DNA of 64,000 nucleotides from Conservatibacter flavescens. GTDB lineage: Bacteria; Pseudomonadota; Gammaproteobacteria; Enterobacterales; Pasteurellaceae. The notes under the pieces were generated by a model. That model saw nothing but the letters and a program-made list of their open reading frames with translations. It searched no databases and had not been told where the DNA came from. Of this stretch, positions 19,300 to 28,231 are shown piece after piece (the stretch's first letter is position 1; the number at the start of each line of letters is the position of its first letter). Position numbers and translations under genes: made by a program. The stretch covers positions 1-64,000 of the forward strand of contig NZ_PHHA01000003.1 in assembly GCF_002795425.1 (NCBI RefSeq). The letters run 5' to 3'.

Positions 19300-21030
19300 T
19301 TATTTCACCGCAAGTGCATCAACAATCACTTTAAATACATCGGAGTTTTCCATATATCCACGCACATTTTCCGCACCAGGTCCTGAAGCTTGGATAATCA
19401 TATCATCAACAGTATGTACACCCGTGTCGCCAGAGCGAGGGATATTTCCTTCACGGAATACCGCGCCGTCCACAGATTTGTAAGTCTCGTTCGCAACATA
19501 ATGTCCTTGCTCATTTTTCACCGCTGGCACAAATTGCCCATCGAGTTTTGGACGGAAAGTTTCATAATAATCAGGGAATGAACTAAAGAAGACGGCTAAG
19601 CGTTTACTCACGTCCCATTTATCTGGATAACCATCGTTATTTTCGTCCGTATAGTTTGGCCAGCCTGCATTTTGATAGGTTCCCACTTTCTCTCGCATAT
19701 CCCCCTCTTTTTCGTCATCAACCGTACCAATAATGGCAATACCATGAGTATGATCGCCTGTGACGATAATTAGGGTGTCTGGGTTATTTTTCGCAAATTC
19801 TTGGGCGACTTCGATTGACTGGTCTAACATAATCGTACTTGCCATTGCACGTTCCCAATCTAATGGGTGTGAAGATTTGTCTATATGTGCAGACTCCACC
19901 ATTAAGAAGAAACCATCTGGGTTTTGAGATAACACGTCGAGCGCAATTTTGGTCATTTCGGTTAAATCCGGCTGATCCGGGAATTTTTTAGCCACATCAT
20001 TCGCTAAAAAACGACGATCTAATACGGTGTTTAAATTTCCGGTATGGAATAAACCTAATAATTTCTTGGTATTTTTACTGTCTATACCATTGAGTTCAGT
20101 CCCATTAGTCACGAATTCATAGCCGTCGTTTTGGAACATTTCAATAAAGTTTTTATCGTCTTTACGTTTTGAACCCGGCGTGCTTTTTGGTAAAAAATAA
20201 GCGGAACCGCCACCTAAAATCACATCAGGTTTCACATTAAATAACATCTCGGTGATAGCGGCTTTTTCTGAACGGCGACGAGTATGGGCAACGACCGCTG
20301 CTGGTGTAGCATCTTGCAATTCAGAATCAGATACAATACCGATAGACATCTTGGTACGACGTTTTAATAGTTCACCTAAGGTTTCTTGTTTCGGGTGGTT
20401 AAAATTGTCTTCAGAGCGACTTGCATAAACCCCTAAAGCATTCACTGCAGATTTGTGACCGGTCATATAGGCGCTCGCGGTATTTGCACTATCTGTTGCG
20501 ATAGAATCTGTACTCGAAGTACCAATTAATCCCATATGTTCCAATGAATCCATCGCTAGTTTGCCATGTGCCTTACCCTCAGCAATCCCTTTTGATAGGA
20601 TACGCGCCCCTGTACGGTGTGCAACAGATAAACCATCACCGATAAATAAAATCACATTTTTGGCTTTACGCACATCAGGTGTGGCATAAACTTGCCACGT
20701 CACTTCCGCTTTTTTTCCATTCGCTTCCGTTTCGACTTTAAATTCTCCAGCGTTATCTAAATAAGTATTTCGAACCCAAAGTGCAGAATGCGCTTTACCA
20801 TCTTCATTGGCAACAAACTCCACATTCCCTTCTTTTAACACCTCTTGATATGGCTTACCGTTAATCAATACTTTCGCTTGATTTTGGTCGACAACTTCAT
20901 CAAATTCCACCTTAAAGTCAAATAAGCCACCTACCATCATCGTTGCACGATCGATAGGATAAATAGTTTGAGCAGTGACACCAAATGGCAAAATAGCCAT
21001 TAGTGATAATGCTAAAGAACGCATCTTCAT
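19300..21030 (-). CDS. Periplasmic alkaline phosphatase with an extra N-terminal beta domain
   Basis: Hydrolyses phosphomonoesters in the periplasm. Of 576 residues, 1-20 are a signal peptide (ending FGVTA), 28-118 an additional Ig-like/beta domain, and the rest the alkaline phosphatase fold. GDG at 131-133 holds a metal-binding Asp, S181 in TDSANTASA is the catalytic serine, and VTGDHTHG and the VESAHID block supply further metal ligands. It is about 100 residues longer than E. coli PhoA, mainly from the N-terminal domain. The start is supported by AGGAGAAAGAAA just before ATG. It is first gene of a four-gene operon (phosphatase, DUF3299-like, ATPase, permease) behind a strong Pho box, so expression should rise on phosphate starvation. 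Confidence 0.93.
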   Translation of the reverse strand: MKMRSLALSLMAILPFGVTAQTIYPIDRATMMVGGLFDFKVEFDEVVDQNQAKVLINGKPYQEVLKEGNVEFVANEDGKAHSALWVRNTYLDNAGEFKVETEANGKKAEVTWQVYATPDVRKAKNVILFIGDGLSVAHRTGARILSKGIAEGKAHGKLAMDSLEHMGLIGTSSTDSIATDSANTASAYMTGHKSAVNALGVYASRSEDNFNHPKQETLGELLKRRTKMSIGIVSDSELQDATPAAVVAHTRRRSEKAAITEMLFNVKPDVILGGGSAYFLPKSTPGSKRKDDKNFIEMFQNDGYEFVTNGTELNGIDSKNTKKLLGLFHTGNLNTVLDRRFLANDVAKKFPDQPDLTEMTKIALDVLSQNPDGFFLMVESAHIDKSSHPLDWERAMASTIMLDQSIEVAQEFAKNNPDTLIIVTGDHTHGIAIIGTVDDEKEGDMREKVGTYQNAGWPNYTDENNDGYPDKWDVSKRLAVFFSSFPDYYETFRPKLDGQFVPAVKNEQGHYVANETYKSVDGAVFREGNIPRSGDTGVHTVDDMIIQASGPGAENVRGYMENSDVFKVIVDALAVK

Positions 21031-21061
21031 TTTCTTTCTCCTATTGTCAGATTTCGAGTGT

Positions 21062-21108
21062 AATATATAAAATCAATATGACAATTTGATGACAGAAAAC
21101 GATGACAA
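21062..21108 (-). promoter_or_regulatory. Pho box and promoter of the alkaline phosphatase operon
   Basis: Read on the minus strand, CTGTCATCAAATTGTCAT (21095-21078) fits the PhoB consensus CTGTCATAWAWCTGTCAY at 16 of 18 positions. A third repeat, TTGTCAT, lies upstream (21108-21102). A TATATT -10 element (21067-21062) lies 10 bases after the box, which is the standard spacing in PhoB-activated promoters where the box replaces the -35. The gene starts 31 bases further on. Confidence 0.8.
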
Positions 21109-21164
21109 TGGAAATTAAGGTGATGAACTGAAAAAGAAACAAAGTTAGGCGTGATATTAAGCAC

Positions 21165-21192
21165 AATTGGGCGTAAAAATATACGCCCAATT
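21165..21192 (-). terminator. Hairpin behind the nap operon
   Basis: A perfect 11-base inverted repeat, AATTGGGCGTA (21165-21175) with TACGCCCAATT (21182-21192) and a 6-base loop, 29 bases past the napC stop. The tract after the stem on the minus strand is only moderately T-rich. It separates nap from the Pho-box promoter of the next operon. Confidence 0.55.
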
Positions 21193-21221
21193 AAAGAAAG
21201 ATAGGAAGATAAAGAGCGAGT

Positions 21222-21830
21222 TTATTTTTTCTCGTCTTTACTTTCACTTTGTGTAAAGCCTGATTTTACCCCATGCATATTTGGCAATTGGTGGGCAATT
21301 CCTTTATGGCAATCAATACAGGTTTTGCCTTCTTCCTGCGCTAAACGGTGCATTTTTTCTGCAACGGTTTTTTGTTGTGTATAGTCCATATCATTGAAGT
21401 TGTGACAATAACGACACTCGGCAGAATCATTGGCTTTCATACGCGCCCATTCGCGCTGCGCCATCTCCAAGCGTGCGGCTTCAAATTTTTCTTTCGTATC
21501 CACATGTCCCATAATATGCGCATAAACCTCTCGGCTTGCGACAATTTTACGTGTCCATTTGCCCACAAAATCATGAGGTAAATGACAGTCGGCACAATCT
21601 GCTTTCACACCACTACGGTTGTTATAATGCACCGACATACGATATTCTGGCACAACATCATTCATATGACAGTCAGAACAAAATTCTTCTGTGTTGGTAT
21701 ATTCTAACGCCGTATTAAAGCCGCCCCAAAACACGATACCGGCAATAAACGCAAGGGTTAACAAAGTTCCCACTGCAATACGACTTGGCGTTCTAAACCA
21801 GCGCCAAAATTTCTTAATCAGCTTAAACAT
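21222..21830 (-). CDS. napC: Tetrahaem membrane cytochrome c NapC (quinol to NapAB electron transfer)
   Basis: A NapC/NirT-family protein of 202 residues with an N-terminal membrane anchor (about residues 19-38) and four CxxCH haem sites: CSDCH, CADCH, CRYCH and CIDCH. It oxidises membrane quinol and passes electrons to NapB/NapA in the periplasm. It is the last gene of napFDAGHBC, starting 12 bases after napB. The ccm haem-maturation genes that follow nap in E. coli are not here. Confidence 0.96.
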   Translation of the reverse strand: MFKLIKKFWRWFRTPSRIAVGTLLTLAFIAGIVFWGGFNTALEYTNTEEFCSDCHMNDVVPEYRMSVHYNNRSGVKADCADCHLPHDFVGKWTRKIVASREVYAHIMGHVDTKEKFEAARLEMAQREWARMKANDSAECRYCHNFNDMDYTQQKTVAEKMHRLAQEEGKTCIDCHKGIAHQLPNMHGVKSGFTQSESKDEKK

Positions 21831-21842
21831 AGTTCCCCCACA

Positions 21843-22283
21843 TTATTGACCATAACCGGGCATCGGTTTAAATTCATTTGGCACGATAGGATCGACATCG
21901 GCTTGCGAAACGTGGCAATGTAAACAGAACTGACGACGTGGTGACACATCAGAACTGACTTTACCATCACGGCTCACAAAGTGAGTTGGGCTAATACGTG
22001 TCGCACCAGTAACACGTGAACCCTCAACGCTATGACAGTTCATACATTGATTAACATTTTTTGTAATTTGATAATTTGCTGTCGCATGTGGCACCATAGG
22101 TGGTTGATTCACATAATTTAATGCTGGCAACTCACCTTCTTTTTTTGGCATCGTAAATGCAGGTTCAACATATTCAACCCCCTCTTCTAAGCTATTGCCA
22201 ACAGGGTGTACCGCTGTATTCGTATTTGCTAATACACTTCCCGCGAAAAGTGCGGTCAAAATTAAAATTGTTTTTTTAATCAT
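21843..22283 (-). CDS. napB: Dihaem cytochrome c NapB, small subunit of periplasmic nitrate reductase
   Basis: An exported protein of 146 residues with signal peptide (MIKKTILILTALFAGSVLA) and two CxxCH haem sites (CMNCH and CLHCH). It carries electrons from NapC, or from NapGH through NapC, to NapA. It lies between napH and napC with short gaps. One uptake word sits in the signal-peptide coding part near 22250. Confidence 0.95.
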   Translation of the reverse strand: MIKKTILILTALFAGSVLANTNTAVHPVGNSLEEGVEYVEPAFTMPKKEGELPALNYVNQPPMVPHATANYQITKNVNQCMNCHSVEGSRVTGATRISPTHFVSRDGKVSSDVSPRRQFCLHCHVSQADVDPIVPNEFKPMPGYGQ

Positions 22284-22307
22284 CTTTGATTCCCCCGAAT
22301 GATTAAA

Positions 22308-23162
22308 TTATTTAGAAAATCTAGTGGAAAACGTGAATACTTTTTCAGCACAGACGTCTACACAACGTCCGCAACTAATGCAATCTTTCGATAGCACGAG
22401 TAAACTGTCATTTTTTTTACCATGAAGAGGTGTGCGTAACACTTGTGGTTCAGGACATACGTTATAACAATCCATACAATTGTCACATAAACTGCGATCA
22501 ATCACTTTCACCCGAATCAGGCTTTTCGCACCGATCACACCATAAGTCGCACCAATCGGACACAAATGTCCACACCAACCATGTTCAACAATCAATAAAT
22601 CAAATAAAAAAACCGTCAAAACGAGCCAAGCTGTTGCACCAAAACCGTAAATTAGTGCGCGCCCTAAGGCCGAAACTGGGTTTACCCATTCCCACACTAA
22701 AATACCGCTTACCGCACTGCCGACTAAAATCATGAGCAAAATACCATAGCGCAAATTACGCGGAAGCTTTGCACTTTGACGAATACCCAGTTTACGTCTT
22801 AACCAAGCCGCACAATCTGTGACAACATTCAAAGGGCATACCCAACCACAGAATATTTTACTGCCGACAGTGGCATAAAATGCCACAATAATTAGCGCGC
22901 CAAGTAATGTTGTCCAACTCGGCATATGTCCACTAGCAAGACTTTCTGCCGTAATTAGTGGATCACTAAATGGAATAATGTCGAACAATAAACTGCCACT
23001 ATAATTGCCTTTTAAAATCCACACACCAAGCCAAGGCCCACTCAGGAACATTGCCAAAATACTTAACTGTGTTAGGCGCCGCCAAAACAAAAAGCGATTT
23101 GCATGCCACCAACCCAATTTTTCTCTTGCTTCGCGCCCTGCGAATTTTGGAGCATTTGCCAT
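22308..23162 (-). CDS. napH: Membrane ferredoxin-type quinol oxidase subunit NapH
   Basis: A 284-residue inner-membrane protein with about four helices, a CGWVCPLN motif and a matching CGHLCPIG motif on the cytoplasmic side. Two C-terminal [4Fe-4S] sites follow (CDNCMDCYNVCP and CISCGRCVDVC). With NapG it offers a second, energy-conserving entry of quinol electrons into the nitrate reductase. Start and napG stop overlap by one base (TAATG), so the two are translated together. Confidence 0.95.
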   Translation of the reverse strand: MANAPKFAGREAREKLGWWHANRFLFWRRLTQLSILAMFLSGPWLGVWILKGNYSGSLLFDIIPFSDPLITAESLASGHMPSWTTLLGALIIVAFYATVGSKIFCGWVCPLNVVTDCAAWLRRKLGIRQSAKLPRNLRYGILLMILVGSAVSGILVWEWVNPVSALGRALIYGFGATAWLVLTVFLFDLLIVEHGWCGHLCPIGATYGVIGAKSLIRVKVIDRSLCDNCMDCYNVCPEPQVLRTPLHGKKNDSLLVLSKDCISCGRCVDVCAEKVFTFSTRFSK

Positions 23163-23965
23163 TATTTCACCTTCGTTGGAAAGGGCGGTGCGCTTTCAGG
23201 AACAAACTCAGGTACAGTTTCAGGCCGTCTTGTCGGTAAGGAAATCAAGTCATTAGGCGCAAGACTATGCCCTGCTTTTTCCTGCTCTTCCCACCCTAAA
23301 CGATAATGCTGCCCTAACATGCCTTTTGCTAGAGACAATGGCAACACTTTAATCGCCGCCTCTTCAAGCACACAAGCTTCTTCACATTTACCGCAACCTG
23401 TACACGCATTAGAATGTACCGTCGGAATAAACATTGCGTGTTTTCCGGTCCGTTCATTTCGATGTAATTCTAAGGTAATCGCTTTATCAATTAATGGACA
23501 AACACGATAACAAACATCACAACGCAATCCTTGCCAATTTAAACAAGTTTCATGATCCAATAAAACCGATAACCCCATACGTGATTGATTAATGTCATCA
23601 GCATTAGCATCTAGCGCCCCACTCGGACAGGCTTTCGCACAGGGAATATCCTCACACATTTCACAGGGTTTATCCCGGGCAATAAAATAAGGTGTTCCCG
23701 CTTCCATTGGTGATAATAATGACGCTAAATGCAACATATCGTAAGGGCAAGCTTGCACACATTGCCCACATCGGATACATGCGGCTGCAAATTTTTGCTC
23801 GTCCTCAATCGCAAAAGGCGGACGTAATGCAACCCCTTCTCGCGCAAGGCTTTGTTTTTGCTGTAACCCTAATAACAAGCCAAGCCCAGCCAAGCCACCC
23901 GCTGTTCGAGTGGCTTCTTTTAGGAATTTGCGCCTTTCTGGTGTTATTGTCGGTTTTTTCATCAT
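23162..23965 (-). CDS. napG: Periplasmic ferredoxin-type protein NapG
   Basis: A 267-residue iron-sulfur protein. A twin-arginine signal ([21 protein letters not shown]) leads to export of the folded protein. Four cysteine clusters follow ([46 protein letters not shown]), each typical of a [4Fe-4S] site. It partners NapH. It follows napA after 36 bases that contain a paired uptake-word hairpin and overlaps napH by one base. Confidence 0.95.
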   Translation of the reverse strand: MMKKPTITPERRKFLKEATRTAGGLAGLGLLLGLQQKQSLAREGVALRPPFAIEDEQKFAAACIRCGQCVQACPYDMLHLASLLSPMEAGTPYFIARDKPCEMCEDIPCAKACPSGALDANADDINQSRMGLSVLLDHETCLNWQGLRCDVCYRVCPLIDKAITLELHRNERTGKHAMFIPTVHSNACTGCGKCEEACVLEEAAIKVLPLSLAKGMLGQHYRLGWEEQEKAGHSLAPNDLISLPTRRPETVPEFVPESAPPFPTKVK

Positions 23966-23971
23966 TTTCTT

Positions 23972-23996
23972 ACCGCACTTTTTCTGAAAGTGCGGT
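23972..23996. repeat. Head-to-head pair of uptake words between napA and napG
   Basis: ACCGCACTTT (23972-23981) and AAAGTGCGGT (23987-23996) form a 10-base perfect stem with a 5-base loop. The pair fills most of the 36-base gap between napA and napG. No T tract follows on the transcribed strand, so it is more likely a transcript-stability or partial-attenuation hairpin than a full terminator. Confidence 0.8.
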
Positions 23997-24001
23997 CACT
24001 T

Positions 24002-26482
24002 TTATGCTGCTTTTTCAACTTTAACCGCACATTTCTTGAAGTCGGTCTCTTTTGAAATTGGATCCGTTGCGTCCAATGTCAATACATTGGCTAACTGACC
24101 CGCATCGAAGAACGTTGTATACACTAAGCCCTCTGGCACTTTGTTACGTCCGCGTGTATCTAAATAAGAAATCATTTCACCACGACGTGAGGAAATTTTA
24201 ATTTTATCTCCATGTCGTAAACCACGTTTCTTCGCATCGTTTGGGTGCATCCAAACTAAGTTATTCGGGAATGAGCGGTGTAATTCCGGTACTCGACGTG
24301 TCATCGAGCCTGTATGCCAATGTTCAAGAACACGCCCCGTAGATAACCATAAATCATATTCTTCATCTGGACTTTCTGCAGGTGGCTCATATGGCACAGC
24401 CAAAATAATCGCTTTACCATCTGGATAACCATAGAATCTGACACCCTCTCCAGCTTTAACATATGGATCGTACCCTTCACGATAACGCCATAATGTTTCT
24501 TTATTATCCACCACTGGCCAACGTAAACCACGCGCTTGGTGATAAGTATCAAAATCCGCTAAGTCATGGCCATGCCCACGACCAAAGGCAGCATATTCTT
24601 CAAACAAACCTTTTTGCAGATAGAAACCAAAATGATAAGACTCATCATTTAAACGGCCATTTAGCTCATCAGTGGAATACTTATCTACTTGTCCGTTACG
24701 ATATAACACTTCATATAAAGTTTTCCCTTTATATTCAGGGTTTGCCGCAAGAATCTCTGCTGGCCACATTTCATCAGTTGTGAAATATTTAGAGAATTCT
24801 ACTAATTGCCATAAGTCTGAGCGAGATTCACCCGGACCTTGTACTTGCTGGCGCCAAAATTGTGTACGGCGCTCTGCATTACCATAAGCCCCTTCTTTTT
24901 CTACCCACATAGATGTCGGTAACATCAAGTCAGCAGATAATGCACTCGCTGTTGGATAAGGATCTGAGACAACAATAAAGTTTTCTGGATCACGCCAGCC
25001 CGGCATACGATCTTGGTTAATGTTTGGTCCAGCTTGAATATTGTTATTACACATCGTCCAAAGTACTGCCATTTTATGATCTTTTAAGGCGCGATCTTGC
25101 GCAACGGTGTGATAACCTAATTTTTCAGAAATAATCCCTGCCGGTAATTTCCATAATTTTTCAGCGGTTTCACGATGCTGTGGATTGGTTACAACTAAAT
25201 CTGCCGGTAAACGGTGAATAAATGTACCAACTTCACGTGCAGTTCCACAAGCCGAAGGTTGTCCAGTTAAAGAGAATGGACCACAACCCGGAAGAGAGAT
25301 TTTTCCTGTCAATAAGTGGATATTGTAAACTAAATGGTTTGCCCATACGCCACGAGTATGTTGGTTGAAACCCATCGTCCAGAAAGAAACAACTTTTTTG
25401 TTCGGATCAGCGTATAGCTTCGCCAATGCCTCAAGCTGCTCTTTCGGCACACCTGACATCTCATGGGCTTTATCTAAGGTATATTCAGACACTAATGCTT
25501 TTAATTCTTCAAAGCTACTATCATGCATTTTGCCACTATTTGGGTTTTTAGCAGCTTTTTGTAACGGATTATCGTCACGTAAACCATAGCCAATGTCAGT
25601 ATCACCTTTTTTGAATTTTGTGTGTTTATTCACGAAATCCCAGTTAATTGCATCATTCTCGATGAGATAGTTAGCAATGTAGTTTAAAATGACTAAATCT
25701 GTCTGTGGCGTGAAAATCATGCCGTTATCCGCTAACTCAAAAGAGCGGTGTTCATACGTTGATAATACCGCAACATGAACATCCGGATTAGACAAGCGAC
25801 GATCGGTAATACGAGACCATAAAATAGGGTGCATTTCCGCCATATTAGAGCCCCATAATACAAAGGCTTCGGCTTCTTCGATGTCATTATAACAGCCCAT
25901 TGGTTCATCCATACCAAAAGTACGCATAAATGCAACCGCAGCAGAGGCCATACAGTGACGTGCATTCGGGTCAATATTGTTAGAACGGAAGCCGGCTTTC
26001 CACAATTTTGATTTTGCAACACCTTCAAAAATTGTAGACTGTCCTGATGAGAACATGCCCACACCATTTGGACCGTGTTTTTTGATAGCATCTTTGAATT
26101 TTTCCGCCATAGTGGTAAAGGCTACGTCCCATGAAACAGGCGTAAACTCACCCTCTTTGTCGTATTTACCATTTTTCATACGTAACATCGGCGCAGTTAA
26201 ACGGTCTTTACCATACATGATTTTTGGCAAGAAATAGCCTTTAATACAGTTTAAACCACGATTCACTTCTGCATCTGGATCGCCTTGAGATGCCACAACA
26301 CGTCCATCTTTAGTACCAACTAAGACCGCACAACCTGTTCCACAGAAACGACAAACCGCTTTGTCCCATTTAATATCATTATCTGCGGCCTCAACCATTT
26401 TGACAGGAATGGTCAATCCCGCCACTGTTGCAGCAGCGGCCGCAGCATTGGCTTTCATAAAGTCACGACGACTTAAATTCAT
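24002..26482 (-). CDS. napA: Periplasmic nitrate reductase catalytic subunit NapA
   Basis: Reduces nitrate to nitrite in the periplasm using a bis-MGD molybdenum cofactor and one [4Fe-4S] cluster. Of 826 residues (normal size), the first 32 or so are a twin-arginine signal ([17 protein letters not shown]). The cluster site is [13 protein letters not shown], with the last cysteine in [24 protein letters not shown] holds the cysteine that binds Mo. The C-terminus has the molybdopterin-dinucleotide domain. It follows napD by 24 bases. Confidence 0.97.
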   Translation of the reverse strand: MNLSRRDFMKANAAAAAATVAGLTIPVKMVEAADNDIKWDKAVCRFCGTGCAVLVGTKDGRVVASQGDPDAEVNRGLNCIKGYFLPKIMYGKDRLTAPMLRMKNGKYDKEGEFTPVSWDVAFTTMAEKFKDAIKKHGPNGVGMFSSGQSTIFEGVAKSKLWKAGFRSNNIDPNARHCMASAAVAFMRTFGMDEPMGCYNDIEEAEAFVLWGSNMAEMHPILWSRITDRRLSNPDVHVAVLSTYEHRSFELADNGMIFTPQTDLVILNYIANYLIENDAINWDFVNKHTKFKKGDTDIGYGLRDDNPLQKAAKNPNSGKMHDSSFEELKALVSEYTLDKAHEMSGVPKEQLEALAKLYADPNKKVVSFWTMGFNQHTRGVWANHLVYNIHLLTGKISLPGCGPFSLTGQPSACGTAREVGTFIHRLPADLVVTNPQHRETAEKLWKLPAGIISEKLGYHTVAQDRALKDHKMAVLWTMCNNNIQAGPNINQDRMPGWRDPENFIVVSDPYPTASALSADLMLPTSMWVEKEGAYGNAERRTQFWRQQVQGPGESRSDLWQLVEFSKYFTTDEMWPAEILAANPEYKGKTLYEVLYRNGQVDKYSTDELNGRLNDESYHFGFYLQKGLFEEYAAFGRGHGHDLADFDTYHQARGLRWPVVDNKETLWRYREGYDPYVKAGEGVRFYGYPDGKAIILAVPYEPPAESPDEEYDLWLSTGRVLEHWHTGSMTRRVPELHRSFPNNLVWMHPNDAKKRGLRHGDKIKISSRRGEMISYLDTRGRNKVPEGLVYTTFFDAGQLANVLTLDATDPISKETDFKKCAVKVEKAA

Positions 26483-26506
26483 AGCGTTTCCCCCACTATA
26501 TTTTGA

Positions 26507-26797
26507 TTAATCGTTCATAGCGTTTTGCACATCTTGTTGGTGATAAACCAACGAGACAACAATCACGCCATCAATATTTTTAGCTGATTCCATATTATCA
26601 AGTAAGATATGCTCATCATGAGACTGCATAACAGCAACTATTTTGCCCATTTTTTCATCGACCGCAGGGATTTCAGTATGGGTTATGGCTAAAAGTGCGG
26701 TCTTTACGGCCTGAATTTTTTCAGGATTACACTGAACCACTAAACCACAAACATGCCAATTTGGTGATTCATTCATATCGTTTATATTTTCTTGCAT
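26507..26797 (-). CDS. napD: NapA-specific Tat chaperone NapD
   Basis: A 96-residue cytoplasmic chaperone that binds the NapA twin-arginine signal and delays export until the cofactor is in. The core WHVCGLVVQCNPEKIQAVK and the ferredoxin-like alpha/beta pattern fit the NapD family. It overlaps the end of napF by 16 bases if the first ATG is used; a second ATG 21 bases downstream (MNESPNW) would remove the overlap. Confidence 0.93.
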   Translation of the reverse strand: MQENINDMNESPNWHVCGLVVQCNPEKIQAVKTALLAITHTEIPAVDEKMGKIVAVMQSHDEHILLDNMESAKNIDGVIVVSLVYHQQDVQNAMND

Positions 26798-27336
26798 TGT
26801 TCTACTAGATCTGGATAAATAATTTTAATCGCAAATGTCGGACAGCTTTTTAGGCAAGCACCACAGCCATTGCAATCCTCTAAATTTAAACTGATTTGTG
26901 ACACCTGTCCTAATGTAGGTTTAAACCGAATTGCCCGCATTTCACAACTATCTTCACAGCTTCGGCATTCGATACCTTTTTTGGTTAAACAAGCCTCACT
27001 CACCTCTACACGGTGAAACCACGCGGGTTCCGTCAATGGACGAAAAATCGGTTGTGGACAAACCGTCACACAACGTTGACAAAACGTACACTCTCCGGCT
27101 CCCCTGTCAAAATGCACTTCCGGAAAGTCTCCCTCCCCTTTGACTAAAATACGGGTTTCACATGCTTGGATACACGCTCCACAACGTGTGCAATCTTCAA
27201 TAAACTGCTGATTATCCACAGCCCAAGGAGGACGGATACCTTGAAAACCTTGTTGCTGTACGGTTTTTGATTGTAAGGAGGTAAAAAACTCACCTCGCAA
27301 AAACCGTCTTCGAGGCAATGAATGTTCAGGACTCAC
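26782..27336 (-). CDS. napF: Cytoplasmic iron-sulfur protein NapF
   Basis: A 184-residue ferredoxin-type protein with no signal peptide for export and four cysteine groups (CTRCGACIQACE, CTFCQRCVTVCP, CRSCEDSCE, CNGCGACLKSCP), so up to four [4Fe-4S] clusters. NapF interacts with cytoplasmic NapA and is thought to help its maturation. It is the first gene of the nap operon and lies behind the FNR site. Confidence 0.94.
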   Translation of the reverse strand: MSPEHSLPRRRFLRGEFFTSLQSKTVQQQGFQGIRPPWAVDNQQFIEDCTRCGACIQACETRILVKGEGDFPEVHFDRGAGECTFCQRCVTVCPQPIFRPLTEPAWFHRVEVSEACLTKKGIECRSCEDSCEMRAIRFKPTLGQVSQISLNLEDCNGCGACLKSCPTFAIKIIYPDLVEQCKKI

Positions 27337-27446
27337 GCAGGTTCACTTTCTTTATTATGCTGTTCTTAACTGGCGTTATTATCCTGTTTAAGCCTAGATT
27401 AAATAATAACTCGTAGGGGGTATTTCGGGAAAAAACAACGTATTTA

Positions 27447-27460
27447 TTGAGTTAGATCAA
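27447..27460 (-). promoter_or_regulatory. FNR site upstream of napF
   Basis: TTGAG-TTAG-ATCAA matches the FNR consensus TTGAT-N4-ATCAA at 9 of 10 fixed bases. It lies 111 bases upstream of napF within a 286-base gap that also serves the divergent uhpA. Anaerobic activation of nap is the expected role. The rest of the gap is AT-rich; a TACCTAT heptamer near 27551 may be a NarP half-site, but that is weak. Confidence 0.75.
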
Positions 27461-27622
27461 TTTTTATTTCATCAAAATCCGTTATAAACGGCCACCAGAT
27501 TTATGGCTTAAAAATCATCAAAAATATGATTAAGATGAAATGAAAATATTACCTATTCATCTCATTGTGCCTAATGATAATTATGTCATAATATTAAAAA
27601 ATAAATTAGGCGCTATTACTGT

Positions 27623-28231
27623 ATGATAATAAACGTAGTACTCATTGATGATCACGTCATCGTCCGTTCTGGTTTTGCTCAACTCCTTAATCTTGAAGAT
27701 GATATACAGGTTATTGCGGAATTTGGTTCTGCTCGTGAAACACGACAAAAAATGCCCGGACTAAATGTTGATGTCTGTGTTATTGATATTTCTATGCCTG
27801 AAGAAAGCGGTTTAGCCCTCTTAAATGATATTCCCTCTGGCATTCCTTGTATCATGCTAAGCGTGAACGATTCTGATTTAATCATACGTAAAGCGTTTGA
27901 ATTAGGCGCTAAAGGCTATTTAAGTAAGCGTTGTAGCCCTGATGAATTAATCCAAGCCGTTCACACCGTCCATGCCGGTGGTTGTTATTTACCTCCTGAG
28001 CTTGCCATCAAATTAGTGACACCCAATACACATATGCCATCAACCCAGCTCACCAAACGAGAACTGGAAGTGTGTGAATTATTAGTCTCTGGTTTAGAAA
28101 CAAAAGAAATTGCTGAGCGCTTAGGACTGAGTTTCAAAACCGTGCATGTCCACCGCGCAAACGCGATGGGAAAACTGAATGTGAAGAATAATGTTGAACT
28201 TGTCAATTTTTTCCATGCGCACGCTCAATAA
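27623..28231 (+). CDS. uhpA: Response regulator UhpA (NarL/LuxR family)
   Basis: A 202-residue regulator with receiver domain about 1-115 (acidic D9/D10, phospho-acceptor D55 in CVIDISMPE, Lys in SKRCSPDEL) and a LuxR-type helix-turn-helix at about 140-200 ([37 protein letters not shown]). Residue runs such as [15 protein letters not shown] and [22 protein letters not shown] are nearly identical to E. coli UhpA. It should activate a sugar-phosphate transporter gene (uhpT) when UhpBC sense external glucose 6-phosphate. It is followed by uhpB with a 17-base overlap and by uhpC. Confidence 0.95.
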   Translation: MIINVVLIDDHVIVRSGFAQLLNLEDDIQVIAEFGSARETRQKMPGLNVDVCVIDISMPEESGLALLNDIPSGIPCIMLSVNDSDLIIRKAFELGAKGYLSKRCSPDELIQAVHTVHAGGCYLPPELAIKLVTPNTHMPSTQLTKRELEVCELLVSGLETKEIAERLGLSFKTVHVHRANAMGKLNVKNNVELVNFFHAHAQ

